11,809 nt of DNA from Sphaerochaeta sp. (GCA_003456855.1 DMOO01000054.1:1-11809); one strand, 5' to 3'. Positions 1-6,762 are shown, numbered from the stretch's first letter. The notes: generated by a model not told the origin, from the letters alone. Numbers and translations: made by a program.

Positions 1-363
1 ATCGATTATCCTCTGGTCAATACCTTCGTAGTGACCGCAGATGAAGACCAGCTCAGGTTCCCGGCTCAGGTCCCTGGCGTAGTCCTGTGTCAATCGCTTT
101 CCCGATGGGGATGCATAGACGACACGTTTGTTCATGGCATCAAGGCGATCTAGAGCTTTGAAGAGCGGTTCGGGTTTGATGACCATGCCCGCACCCCCAC
201 CAAAGGGTGAATCGTCACACTTGTGGTGCTTGTCCTCGGCGTACTGCCTCCAGTCAACGATGTTGTAGGAGACGATGCCTGAATTGACAGCCCTCGCCAT
301 GATCGAATTCGTGAAGAAACCGGTGAGCATCTCAGGAAAGAGTGTAAGAATGTCTATATTCAA
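1..363 (-). CDS. trmD: tRNA (guanine37-N1)-methyltransferase TrmD, N-terminal part (cut by left edge)
   Basis: TrmD transfers a methyl group from SAM to N1 of G37, next to the anticodon, in tRNAs such as those for Leu, Pro and Arg, which prevents +1 frameshifting. The 121 residues visible include the family N-terminus ([11 protein letters not shown]), the glycine-rich SPFGGGAGMVIKPEP segment near residues 52-66, the SPSGKRL segment near 85-91 and the deep-knot SAM-binding sequence GHYEGIDQR near 110-118. The remaining half or so lies beyond base 1. The start is a TTG whose last two bases overlap the rimM stop (TTGA at 363-360). A GGAG sequence 8 nt upstream (375-372) supports it, and the next ATG (residue 12) would delete the conserved N-terminus. 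It is the last visible gene of the rpsP-khpA-rimM-trmD set, so translational coupling to rimM is likely. The family assignment is very secure. Confidence 0.95.
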   Translation of the reverse strand, partial: MNIDILTLFPEMLTGFFTNSIMARAVNSGIVSYNIVDWRQYAEDKHHKCDDSPFGGGAGMVIKPEPLFKALDRLDAMNKRVVYASPSGKRLTQDYARDLSREPELVFICGHYEGIDQRIID

Positions 364-878
364 TCCAACAACTCCGGTCTGAGAAGCGTCATGGTCCCTT
401 TCTCGACATCCACATCCGTGACGAATACGCCTTTCATATACGGCACGAGATGCAACTTGTCGTTCCTGGATGTACGGCACTCAAGCAACACTGCCTGGGC
501 TCCATCCATCACCGAGACCACTTCAGCGACCTCTTCATTATTATATACCAGCTTCATACCCTGTAGGTCAGCTGTGTAAACCTCACCTTCACCAAGCCTG
601 CTGGCCTGTTCTCTTGGTACCAGAATATCCCAACCAGAAATGAATCTTGCATCCTCAGGTGAATCTATGCCGACGAACTTCATCAGAAGCTCACCGGAAT
701 GGTTCTGTACCTTCTCGACTTCAACTCTTCTGGTCTTCTCTCCTCGCTGCAAGGTAACTTCCTTGAGCTCAAAGAAATGATCAAAGTCATCCGAAAACGG
801 ATGCACCTTGACATAGCCTTTAACGCCATGTGGGGATCTGATCACTCCGGTTGCAAGGACCTGTTTCATACCAATCAA
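360..878 (-). CDS. rimM: Ribosome maturation factor RimM
   Basis: RimM binds ribosomal protein S19 in the head of the 30S subunit and helps process and assemble 16S rRNA. The 172-residue product has the usual two parts. The N-terminal RimM domain starts with [15 protein letters not shown] at about residues 11-25. The C-terminal PRC-barrel, about 98-170, contains [20 protein letters not shown] and a terminal LLRPELLD. Length is normal. The start is ambiguous. A TTG at 878 overlaps the khpA stop as TTGA, exactly like the rimM-trmD junction. An ATG three codons later (869) leaves a 5-nt gap, with a GGA 9 nt upstream. Both keep the whole conserved domain; the longer form is given. Its position between khpA and trmD matches the widespread rpsP-rimM-trmD ribosome/tRNA operon. 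Confidence 0.93.
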   Translation of the reverse strand: MIGMKQVLATGVIRSPHGVKGYVKVHPFSDDFDHFFELKEVTLQRGEKTRRVEVEKVQNHSGELLMKFVGIDSPEDARFISGWDILVPREQASRLGEGEVYTADLQGMKLVYNNEEVAEVVSVMDGAQAVLLECRTSRNDKLHLVPYMKGVFVTDVDVEKGTMTLLRPELLD

Positions 879-1108
879 TCCAGGATCTCAAGGCTGGCGT
901 GCTTGCCGCTCTTCGTCGCTGTTGCGCTCAGGATGGTCCTGAGGGCCTTTGCGATTCTGCCCTGCTTGCCTATCACCTTGCCGATGTCATCAGGGGACAC
1001 TCTCAGCTCAAGGATTGTGGACTTCTCGCCCTCAATCACATTGACCTCGACTGCGTCCGGCTGGTCGACGAGTGACTTGACGATGTATTCAACCAGTTCC
1101 CTCTCCAC
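875..1108 (-). CDS. khpA: KhpA-family KH-domain RNA-binding protein
   Basis: This is a small single-KH-domain protein of 77 residues, the normal size for the KhpA/YlqC family. Members bind RNA, often as a partner of KhpB/EloR, and influence cell elongation and sRNA-mediated control in some Gram-positives; the role here is not shown by the sequence. The diagnostic GxxG loop lies in [16 protein letters not shown] (GKQG at residues 47-50), followed by the helix [16 protein letters not shown]. The start is GTG, with AAAGGA in the end of rpsP about 8 nt upstream. The gap to the rpsP stop is 4 nt and the stop overlaps the TTG start of rimM, so the gene sits tightly inside the rpsP-trmD transcription unit, its usual place in many bacteria. 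Confidence 0.93.
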   Translation of the reverse strand: MERELVEYIVKSLVDQPDAVEVNVIEGEKSTILELRVSPDDIGKVIGKQGRIAKALRTILSATATKSGKHASLEILD

Positions 1109-1112
1109 TTAC

Positions 1113-1382
1113 TCAGTCCTTTGCAGGAGCTTTGGTGGCTTTGATACCCTGCTTTGCGAAAAGTCCCTTGACAGTGTCGGATGGCTTTGCACCGTTGTTG
1201 AGCCAGTAGGTTGCTCTCTCAGCATCGATCTTGACCTGGTTCTCTTCGGCCTCGATTGGATGATAGTAACCAATCTCCTCAAGTGGGGCACCTACGTTTG
1301 ACAGTCTGGAATCAATGACAACCAGTCTGTAATAAGGTCTCTTCTTTGTACCGAATCTCTTCAATCTGATACTAACGCTCAC
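1113..1382 (-). CDS. rpsP: 30S ribosomal protein S16
   Basis: S16 is an early-assembling protein of the 30S body that stabilises the 5' and central domains of 16S rRNA. The 89-residue sequence begins SVSIRLKRFGTKKRPYYRLV and continues with VIDSRLSN, the EEIGYYHPIE strand and the AERATYWLNNGAKPSDTV segment, all typical of S16. A short basic/alanine tail (KATKAPAKD) follows. The start is GTG at 1382, preceded by a perfect AGGAGG Shine-Dalgarno 7 nt upstream inside the 22-nt gap after ffh. This is the strongest ribosome-binding site in the cluster, as expected for a ribosomal protein. The ffh-rpsP-khpA-rimM-trmD order is conserved in many bacteria. Confidence 0.98.
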   Translation of the reverse strand: MSVSIRLKRFGTKKRPYYRLVVIDSRLSNVGAPLEEIGYYHPIEAEENQVKIDAERATYWLNNGAKPSDTVKGLFAKQGIKATKAPAKD

Positions 1383-1404
1383 GTCTATTCCTCCTAAACG
1401 AATC

Positions 1405-2742
1405 TCAGTTCATGCCCATCTGCTTCATCATAGCAGCCTGGTACTTCTTATTTTTAGCGAGCTTCTTCATACTCAGCCGCATCTTTTCAAATTTCTTCAG
1501 AAGGTGACCGACCTCACCAACGGAAGTTCCGCTGCCCTTGGCGATCCTCTTCTTTCGAGCGGGACCAATTATATAGATATTTTGTCTTTCTTGGAAGGTC
1601 ATTGACTGAATAATCGCCTTTTCTTTCACCAATTCCTTCTTGTCAATGTCATCCTCGGAGATATTCCCCTTGGCTCCCGGCAGCATATCTATGATCTTTC
1701 CGATTCCGCCCATCTTGGTCATGTTCTCAAGCTGTTCGAGATAGTCCTGGAGGTCGAAGGTGTTCTTCGCCATCTTCTCCTGGAGCTTCTCGGCCTGCTT
1801 GGCATCGAAGGTCTCCTGTGCCTTCTCGACGAGAGAGACGATGTCTCCCATGCCGAGGATCCTGCTTGCCATTCTGTCAGGATAGAACGGCTCGAGGTTG
1901 TCAAGCTTCTCACCTACACCAATGAACTTGATCGGCTTTCCGACTACCTCTCTCAGTGAGAGAGCGGCACCACCACGGGTATCCGAGTCGAACTTGGTGA
2001 GAATGACTCCGGAGATTCCGACCTTCTGCTCGAACTCCTGAGCGATTGTGACGGCGTTCTGGCCTGTCATCGCATCAGCTACGAACAGTGTCTCATCCGG
2101 CTTGACGGCAGCATTGATGTCCATGAGCTCTTTCATCATCGCGTCATCGAGGTACATTCTTCCGGATGTATCGACGATCAGCACATCATACTGCTCACGC
2201 TTTGCCTTCTTCAGTGCGTTCTCGGCCACCTTGACGGCGTCCTTGGAGTCAAGCTCTGCATAGACAGGGACATCGACCTGCTCACCGAGGACCTGCAACT
2301 GTGTGATTGCAGCCGGTCTGATCAGGTCACAGGCGGCCATCATGACACGTCTGCCCTGCTTCTTCAGCATGAGAGCGAGCTTTGCACTGGTTGTGGTCTT
2401 ACCGGAACCCTGAAGACCCATCATCAGGATGACGGATACTGTATCAGGTCCCCTGAGATTGAGCTTCTGGTGATCCGGGTCTCCGAGGAGCTGGACCATC
2501 TTGTCATAGACGATCTTGGTGAACTGCTGACCTGGGTCGACTGCCTTCAGGACCTTGTCTCCCTTGGCCTCCTCCATGGTTCTGTTGACAAAGCGTCTGA
2601 CGACACGGAGATTGACGTCCGCGTCAAGAAGCGCAACCTTTATCTCTTCAACGGCGTCCTGGATATTCTTCTCGGTAATCTTGGACTTGCCGGCCATTGA
2701 GCGAATTATTGATGAAAATTTGTCACTTATGGAATCAAACAT
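1405..2742 (-). CDS. ffh: Signal recognition particle GTPase Ffh (SRP54)
   Basis: Ffh binds signal sequences as they leave the ribosome, pairs with the SRP RNA and docks with FtsY to target proteins to the membrane. All parts are present in 445 residues, a normal length. The N domain is residues 1-90. The G domain has P-loop GLQGSGKT at 109-116, DLIRPAA at 139-145, VDTSGR at 190-195, TKFDSDTRGG at 249-258 and GVGEK at 275-279. The methionine-rich M domain (about 300-445) has the RNA-binding helix-turn-helix RKKRIAKGSGTSVGEV and a final MMKQMGMN. The start is ATG at 2742 with no convincing Shine-Dalgarno. A promoter-like sequence lies so close that the mRNA could be almost leaderless. It lies 63 nt after smc and 22 nt before rpsP. 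No SRP RNA gene is seen in the window. Confidence 0.98.
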   Translation of the reverse strand: MFDSISDKFSSIIRSMAGKSKITEKNIQDAVEEIKVALLDADVNLRVVRRFVNRTMEEAKGDKVLKAVDPGQQFTKIVYDKMVQLLGDPDHQKLNLRGPDTVSVILMMGLQGSGKTTTSAKLALMLKKQGRRVMMAACDLIRPAAITQLQVLGEQVDVPVYAELDSKDAVKVAENALKKAKREQYDVLIVDTSGRMYLDDAMMKELMDINAAVKPDETLFVADAMTGQNAVTIAQEFEQKVGISGVILTKFDSDTRGGAALSLREVVGKPIKFIGVGEKLDNLEPFYPDRMASRILGMGDIVSLVEKAQETFDAKQAEKLQEKMAKNTFDLQDYLEQLENMTKMGGIGKIIDMLPGAKGNISEDDIDKKELVKEKAIIQSMTFQERQNIYIIGPARKKRIAKGSGTSVGEVGHLLKKFEKMRLSMKKLAKNKKYQAAMMKQMGMN

Positions 2743-2750
2743 AACCGATG

Positions 2751-2780
2751 AATTATTATATAAATTATTAATTATGTCTA
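2751..2780 (-). promoter_or_regulatory. Probable sigma-70-type promoter for ffh-rpsP-khpA-rimM-trmD
   Basis: Within the AT-rich 63-nt gap between smc and ffh, TAGACA (2780-2775) is followed after 17 nt by AATAAT (2757-2752). Each box differs from consensus at one position. The -10 lies only 9 nt before the ffh ATG, so transcription would begin 1-4 nt from the start codon, giving a nearly leaderless ffh mRNA. An overlapping perfect TATAAT (2760-2755) would have only a 14-nt spacer to the same -35. This is an inference from sequence alone. Confidence 0.5.
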
Positions 2781-2805
2781 GTGAGTAACGCCGATGTCCG
2801 CTTAA

Positions 2806-5607
2806 TCAACCCTTGAGGGTCTCGTGGGTCTTGGTGTCGTCCTCGATGTCCTCGAGCTTGTAGCCTATCATCTTGGACACACCAGGCTCCTGCTGGGTCA
2901 CACCGAGCAGGCTGTTGGAACCCATGACGGTTCCCTTGTTATGGGTGATGATGATGAACTGGCTCTTGTCCTCGAACTTGTCCAGAACACGCATGAAGGC
3001 ACCGATGTTCCTGGCGTCCAGGGCGGCGTCGATCTCGTCAAGGATACAGAACGGGGACGGCTTGACCATGTAGGTTGCAAAGAGAAGAGCAACGGCTGTC
3101 ATCGACCTCTCTCCACCGGAGAGCAGGTTCAACTGGAGCATCTTCTTTCCAGGTGGCTGGGCCTTGATGTCAATTCCTGATGCCAGAACATCTTCCTCGT
3201 CTGTCAGGACCAGCTCTGCCTTACCGCCTCCGAAGAGCGTTGTGAACATCTCCTGGAAGTTTGCGGAGATCTGGCTGTAGGTCTCGAGGAACATCTCCTC
3301 GCTTCTTCTGCGGATCTCTGCGATGACCTCCTCAAGGTCGTTCTTGGCCTTGGTCAGGTCCTCCATGTTCTTGCTGTAGAAGTCGAAGTTCTTCTTGGCC
3401 TCGTTGAACTCGTCCTCGGCCATGTAGTTGATGTAGCCAAGGGTCTCGATGCGCTTCTTGACATCGTCCAGGTTGGACTTGAGCTCCTCGACAGGGGCTG
3501 TGATCTCATGGTCGTTGAACTCCCTGAGGCTCTTTCCTGTGTTGTCGAAGAAGTCTGTGAAGACCTTCTGGATGTTGTCCAGAAGGGCCTTTATGTTCTC
3601 TCTTCCGGTTGCGATGTCGACCGTCAGCTGCTGCTTGCGGTTGAACTTGTCCTGGAAGTTGGAGTTGTTCTCGTTAATCTCGCGTGTGCGCTTCTCGATG
3701 GTGAAGTTCAGCTCCGCGATGTCGTCCTTCAGGTCCTGGATGGCATCGAGGGTCTCGCCCTTGCTGTTCTTCAGGGCATCGATCTTCTCGAGGACCTCAT
3801 TGACCTTGCTCTCCTCGGCCTCGACCGAGTGCGATGCATCCGAGAAGTCAAACTCCATCTGCTGCAGACTTGAGCGGATCTCACCGATTGAATTCTTTAT
3901 GCTGTCAGCCTTTGCAGCGAACTGGACCTTGTCCATCTCAAGATCGCGGAGGTCGCTCTCCTTCAGGATCAGCATCCTTGAAAGGCGTTCGATCTCTCCT
4001 GTGAGCTCTGTTATCTTGTTGCGGTTGTCGGTCTCTCTCTGGTAGGACTTCTCCAGGTCTGCATCAAGCTGTGCCTTGCGTGCCAGGGTTCCGTCAGGTG
4101 CTGTGAAATCATCAAGGAAGGTAGGGATGGTTCCGCTGTACTCCTGGAAGAGTCCCTTGATCTCGTCAATGGCTGTGAGCAGAGTCGCCTCTGTCTCTTC
4201 AATGGCCTCCTGAAGCACATCCCTGTCAAAATCAACTGAGGTGACATCTCTGAGGAACTTGATTTTCTCTCTGAGGATGTTCCTGGTCTTGGTGACCTCT
4301 GTAAGGAAGTCCTTCTCGGCCTTGGCTCTGAGAACAGAGCTGTATCCACTGCCCTTGATGTTCTTCTCGAGGTTGTCAGCGATGTCATTGGCAAGCTGGC
4401 TTATCTCTGCGGTGATCTGCTGTCTCTCTGCGGCGATGGTGTCGTTGAGCTCGTTAAGGTCATCGATGTCCAGCTGGTGCTTGATTCTGTCGGCCTTCTG
4501 CTTCTCTATGTCTTCCTGGGCGTTGTCTATGCTGATCTCCGTCAGGCGGATGTTCTCAAGTGTGCTCTCGTAGTCTGCCTGCTTCTCTTCAAGGCGCTGC
4601 TTGTCACGGTCCATTCTCTCCTGAACCGCCATTGCCCTCTCCTTAGCCGCCTTGGACCTTTGGGAGATGTCCTGGAAACGCTCGTTGTAGATCTCGATTG
4701 TGGTGTTGAAGGAGTTTATCTTCTCCTCGAAGGTGCGCATCCTCCCACTGAGGTTCTCTCTCTGAGCTCTGAGCTGCTCGAGCTCGTTCTGCTGCTGGTC
4801 AAGTCCCGCTCTGGCGTTGTCAAGGACGGCGTCGATCGTGCGTGCCTCATCCTCGAGCTTGTCCAGCTCGGCCTGCCTGAAGTCCTTGAGCTTTGTCAGT
4901 GACTGCAGATATGAGAGCTGGAGGTCAACCTCAAGCTTCTCCCTCTGTGCTGTCAGTTCCCTGTGCTTAATTACTTTGTCCAGCTGGAGTTTTCTACTGT
5001 TGTAGAGCTTCTCGGCCTCACGGAGCAGGAGCTCCACCTGAGCCATGTTGTCATCTGTCTTCTGAAGCTTTCTTGCAGCCTCTTCACTCTGCTGCTTGAA
5101 ACGGCTGATACCCGAGGCCTCCTCGAAGATGTATCTTCTGTCCTCCGGCTTCATCAGGAGAATCTGGTCGATCCTGCCCTGCTCCAGGATGCTATAGGCC
5201 GTCTTTCCCACACCGGTGTCCATGAAGAGTTCCTTGATGTTCCTGAGGAGGACCTTCTCGCGGTTGATGTAGTACTCGTTGTCGCCGTTTCTGAAGGCTC
5301 TGCGCTTGATCTCGACCTCTGTGGCGTTGAGGTTCAGGATCCCTTCCTCGTTGTTAAGAGTCAGGATGACCTCGCACATGGGCATAGGTTTGCGCTTGTC
5401 GGTTCCGTTGAATATGACATCCTCACGCTTGCTGGCTCTGATTGTGCTGAGAGCCTGGGTACCAAGAACCCACTTCACAGAGTCGACGACATTGCTCTTT
5501 CCGCTGCCGTTAGGGCCCAGAAGAGATGTGATACCATCTGAGAATTCGAACTTGGTTCTGTCAGCAAAAGACTTGAAGCCGTAAAGCTCAACGGATTTCA
5601 GAAACAC
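2806..5607 (-). CDS. smc: Chromosome segregation SMC ATPase, short form
   Basis: SMC dimers with ScpA/ScpB extrude or tether DNA loops and compact the chromosome. Both halves of the ABC-type head are intact. Walker A GPNGSGKS is at residues 31-38 and the Q-loop sequence ILEQGRIDQIL near 140-150. The C-terminal signature LLSGGERS is near 828-835, Walker B FCILDEIDAALD at 853-864 and the switch histidine in IITHN near 889. Between them lie two coiled-coil arms (about 170-410 and 515-725). The protein is 933 residues, clearly shorter than the roughly 1,150-1,200 usual for bacterial SMC. The centre (about 411-511) shows no sequence I recognise as the canonical SMC hinge. The start is GTG, preceded by GAGG, giving the classic N-terminus MFLKSVELYGFKSF. 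scpA and scpB are not in the window. It may be read through into ffh. Confidence 0.95.
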   Translation of the reverse strand: MFLKSVELYGFKSFADRTKFEFSDGITSLLGPNGSGKSNVVDSVKWVLGTQALSTIRASKREDVIFNGTDKRKPMPMCEVILTLNNEEGILNLNATEVEIKRRAFRNGDNEYYINREKVLLRNIKELFMDTGVGKTAYSILEQGRIDQILLMKPEDRRYIFEEASGISRFKQQSEEAARKLQKTDDNMAQVELLLREAEKLYNSRKLQLDKVIKHRELTAQREKLEVDLQLSYLQSLTKLKDFRQAELDKLEDEARTIDAVLDNARAGLDQQQNELEQLRAQRENLSGRMRTFEEKINSFNTTIEIYNERFQDISQRSKAAKERAMAVQERMDRDKQRLEEKQADYESTLENIRLTEISIDNAQEDIEKQKADRIKHQLDIDDLNELNDTIAAERQQITAEISQLANDIADNLEKNIKGSGYSSVLRAKAEKDFLTEVTKTRNILREKIKFLRDVTSVDFDRDVLQEAIEETEATLLTAIDEIKGLFQEYSGTIPTFLDDFTAPDGTLARKAQLDADLEKSYQRETDNRNKITELTGEIERLSRMLILKESDLRDLEMDKVQFAAKADSIKNSIGEIRSSLQQMEFDFSDASHSVEAEESKVNEVLEKIDALKNSKGETLDAIQDLKDDIAELNFTIEKRTREINENNSNFQDKFNRKQQLTVDIATGRENIKALLDNIQKVFTDFFDNTGKSLREFNDHEITAPVEELKSNLDDVKKRIETLGYINYMAEDEFNEAKKNFDFYSKNMEDLTKAKNDLEEVIAEIRRRSEEMFLETYSQISANFQEMFTTLFGGGKAELVLTDEEDVLASGIDIKAQPPGKKMLQLNLLSGGERSMTAVALLFATYMVKPSPFCILDEIDAALDARNIGAFMRVLDKFEDKSQFIIITHNKGTVMGSNSLLGVTQQEPGVSKMIGYKLEDIEDDTKTHETLKG

Positions 5608-5629
5608 GCTTACCTCACACCTTGGATTT

Positions 5630-5661
5630 GGGCATAATGCCCCTACCCATCATTGAATGAT
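5630..5661. promoter_or_regulatory. Pair of 13-bp palindromes in the smc leader/promoter (possible operators)
   Basis: Two perfect inverted repeats with 6-bp arms and a single central base lie side by side: GGGCAT-A-ATGCCC at 5630-5642 and ATCATT-G-AATGAT at 5649-5661, with centres 19 bp apart. Their arms differ, so they are not two copies of one site. The second touches the predicted smc -10 box and transcription start; the first would lie in the smc 5' leader. They could be repressor sites or RNA hairpins. The arms are short enough for chance to remain possible. Confidence 0.35.
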
Positions 5662-5668
5662 AATAGCA
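5660..5668 (-). promoter_or_regulatory. Possible extended -10 promoter for smc
   Basis: On the minus strand TGCTATTAT (5668-5660) has the TGn extension followed by TATTAT, one mismatch from TATAAT. No good -35 lies 16-18 nt upstream, as is typical of extended -10 promoters. Transcription would start near 5653, giving a leader of about 46 nt before the smc GTG. Confidence 0.4.
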
Positions 5669-5680
5669 CATAAATGGCAT

Positions 5681-5709
5681 TTGAATCCACATGGCAATTG
5701 TTATATTAT
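5681..5709 (+). promoter_or_regulatory. Probable promoter for rnhB
   Basis: TTGAAT (5681-5686) and TATTAT (5704-5709) are separated by 17 nt, matching the sigma-70 pattern with four and five of six consensus bases. The start would fall near 5716, about 25 nt before the rnhB ATG. An AAAGG ribosome-binding site (5731-5735) sits 5 nt before that ATG. Confidence 0.5.
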
Positions 5710-5740
5710 CAATTACTGTAAATAAGGCGGAAAGGCAAGA

Positions 5741-6355
5741 ATGAAGGCAGAAGAAGACACACAGCTCTCTCTTTTCGAGGAACCAAGATACACCATAGTC
5801 GTCGGTGCCGACGAGGCAGGACGAGGCCCCTTGGCCGGGCCTGTCTGCGCAGCTGCGGTGGTGCTGCCCTCAGACTTCCCCTTCGAGCTTCTGAACGACT
5901 CCAAGAAGCTCTCCGAGAAGAAGCGCGATGTAGCCGAGCCTGTGATCAAGGAGAAGGCCATAGCCTGGGCCGTTGCCTGGGCAACACACAAGGAGATTGA
6001 TGAGATCAACATCCTCCAGGCCTCGATGCTTGCGATGAAACGCGCCTATCTCAAGGTGCAGAAACAACTTGAGGCCAAAGGCATCACAGCGGAGATCCTT
6101 CTTGTAGATGGAAACAAGCGCCCTGACGTGGACATCCCCTGCAAGGCGATTGTAAAGGGCGATGCCACCATCCATGAGATAATGGCAGCCTCGATCCTTG
6201 CAAAGAACGCCAGGGACCGTTTCATGGTAAAATGCGCAGAGCGCTGGCCTCAGTACGGCTTTGAAAAACACAAGGGCTACCCATGTGCTTCACACAAGGC
6301 AGCCCTTCGCAAATACGGACCATGTCCGATACATAGATTGACGTTCAAGTACTGA
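5741..6355 (+). CDS. rnhB: Ribonuclease HII with N-terminal sliding-clamp-type motif
   Basis: RNase HII cuts the RNA strand of RNA:DNA hybrids and nicks 5' of single ribonucleotides in DNA, starting ribonucleotide excision repair. The 204 residues contain every family motif. GADEAGRGPLAGPV (catalytic D24 and E25), LNDSKKLS, VDGN (D123), KGDATIHEIMAASILAK (D141), NARDR, YGFEKHKGY and the C-terminal YGPCPIHRLTF are in order. By alignment memory D24, E25, D123 and D141 form the metal-binding DEDD set. Ahead of the domain is a short acidic N-terminal tail with QLSLF at residues 8-12, a match to the QL(S/D)LF beta-clamp-binding consensus. The start is ATG with AAAGG 5 nt upstream. It is the only plus-strand gene; it diverges from smc and converges on the PUR-domain gene. 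Confidence 0.97.
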   Translation: MKAEEDTQLSLFEEPRYTIVVGADEAGRGPLAGPVCAAAVVLPSDFPFELLNDSKKLSEKKRDVAEPVIKEKAIAWAVAWATHKEIDEINILQASMLAMKRAYLKVQKQLEAKGITAEILLVDGNKRPDVDIPCKAIVKGDATIHEIMAASILAKNARDRFMVKCAERWPQYGFEKHKGYPCASHKAALRKYGPCPIHRLTFKY

Positions 6356-6358
6356 AAA

Positions 6359-6610
6359 TCAGTTCTGTTCCTTCTTTCCAGCGTGCATCTTCATGAAATC
6401 GACTGATTTCTGGAACTCGCGGATGAACTCTCCAAGATCCTCTGGGTAGACAATCACGCTCTGGCGGATATAGCGGCCCTCGTCTGCGGTTCCCTTGCTC
6501 TCCACGATGTTGAGATACATGTCGCCCTTGTAGTTCTCCTTCACGTTGAAGAAATACGTCCTATCATTGGTAACGAACCTTGTTGAGAAAACCTCTCCTC
6601 TCTGACCCAT
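6359..6610 (-). CDS. PUR-domain nucleic-acid-binding protein (BpuR-like, DUF3276)
   Basis: This 83-residue protein looks like a single PUR domain, a beta-sheet plus helix unit that binds single-stranded DNA or RNA. The Borrelia homologue BpuR is a dimeric regulator that binds DNA and RNA. Visible features are GEVFSTRFVTNDRTYFFNVK, an aromatic-rich strand (Y19, F20, F21), YKGDMYLNIVESK, the IRQSVIVYPEDL strand-turn and the closing amphipathic helix EFIREFQKSVDFMKMH. An upstream in-frame extension to 6658 is rejected, because GGAGG lies 7 nt before the ATG at 6610 and the extension would run into the tRNA terminator. The gene lies 70 nt after tRNA-Gly, behind that terminator, with no clear promoter of its own, so expression by read-through from the tRNA promoter is possible. 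The stop is 3 nt from the rnhB stop. The symbol is left blank because function is inferred only by homology. Confidence 0.85.
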   Translation of the reverse strand: MGQRGEVFSTRFVTNDRTYFFNVKENYKGDMYLNIVESKGTADEGRYIRQSVIVYPEDLGEFIREFQKSVDFMKMHAGKKEQN

Positions 6611-6637
6611 ATGGCATCCTCCGCTGAAATATTCCGT

Positions 6638-6678
6638 AAATAAAAGAAAAGACCACACATCTCTCTGCGTGGTCCTTT
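6638..6678 (-). terminator. Rho-independent terminator after tRNA-Gly
   Basis: The minus strand directly after the tRNA carries AAAGGACCAC (6678-6669), a 12-nt loop and GTGGTCTTTT (6656-6647). This forms a stem of about 10 bp with one G-U pair, followed by a U-rich tail (TTTTCTTTTATTT, ending near 6638). It separates the tRNA from the PUR-domain gene. Partial read-through would supply the downstream gene. Confidence 0.8.
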
Positions 6679-6679
6679 A

Positions 6680-6750
6680 AGCGCCCGACGGGAGTCGAAC
6701 CCGCGTCTTCAGCTTGGAGGGCTGAGGTAATACCGTTATACCACAAGCGC
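6680..6750 (-). tRNA. tRNA-Gly (anticodon UCC), C33 variant, no encoded CCA
   Basis: The cloverleaf can be drawn completely. Acceptor GCGCTTG pairs with CGGGCGC (two G-U pairs). The D arm is GTAT/TTAC with a 7-nt loop containing GG. The anticodon stem TCAGC/GCTGA closes the loop CCTCCAA. The variable region is AGAC, and the T stem GCGGG/CCCGT carries loop TTCGACT. The discriminator is T, as expected for bacterial tRNA-Gly. The loop gives anticodon TCC (reading GGA and GGG, possibly all GGN), but the base before it is C instead of the near-universal U33. No CCA follows, so CCA must be added by the nucleotidyltransferase. It has its own strong promoter upstream and a terminator downstream. The identity closely resembles tRNA-Gly(UCC) of other bacteria. 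Confidence 0.92.
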
Positions 6751-6762
6751 AATACGTTGCTA

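Noticed and set aside
699..1301. 200-codon plus-strand frame across rimM, khpA and rpsP
   Set aside because: It lies antisense to three securely identified genes, and its product resembles nothing recognisable.
3449..5584. Several plus-strand open frames of about 100-200 codons antisense to smc (e.g. 3449-4045, 4963-5541)
   Set aside because: They are shadows of the long, GC-biased smc coiled-coil coding sequence. Products are low-complexity Leu/Ser-rich, with no family resemblance or ribosome-binding sites.
6611..6658. N-terminal extension of the PUR-domain gene to 6658
   Set aside because: GGAGG lies correctly before the ATG at 6610, and the extension would run into the tRNA terminator hairpin.
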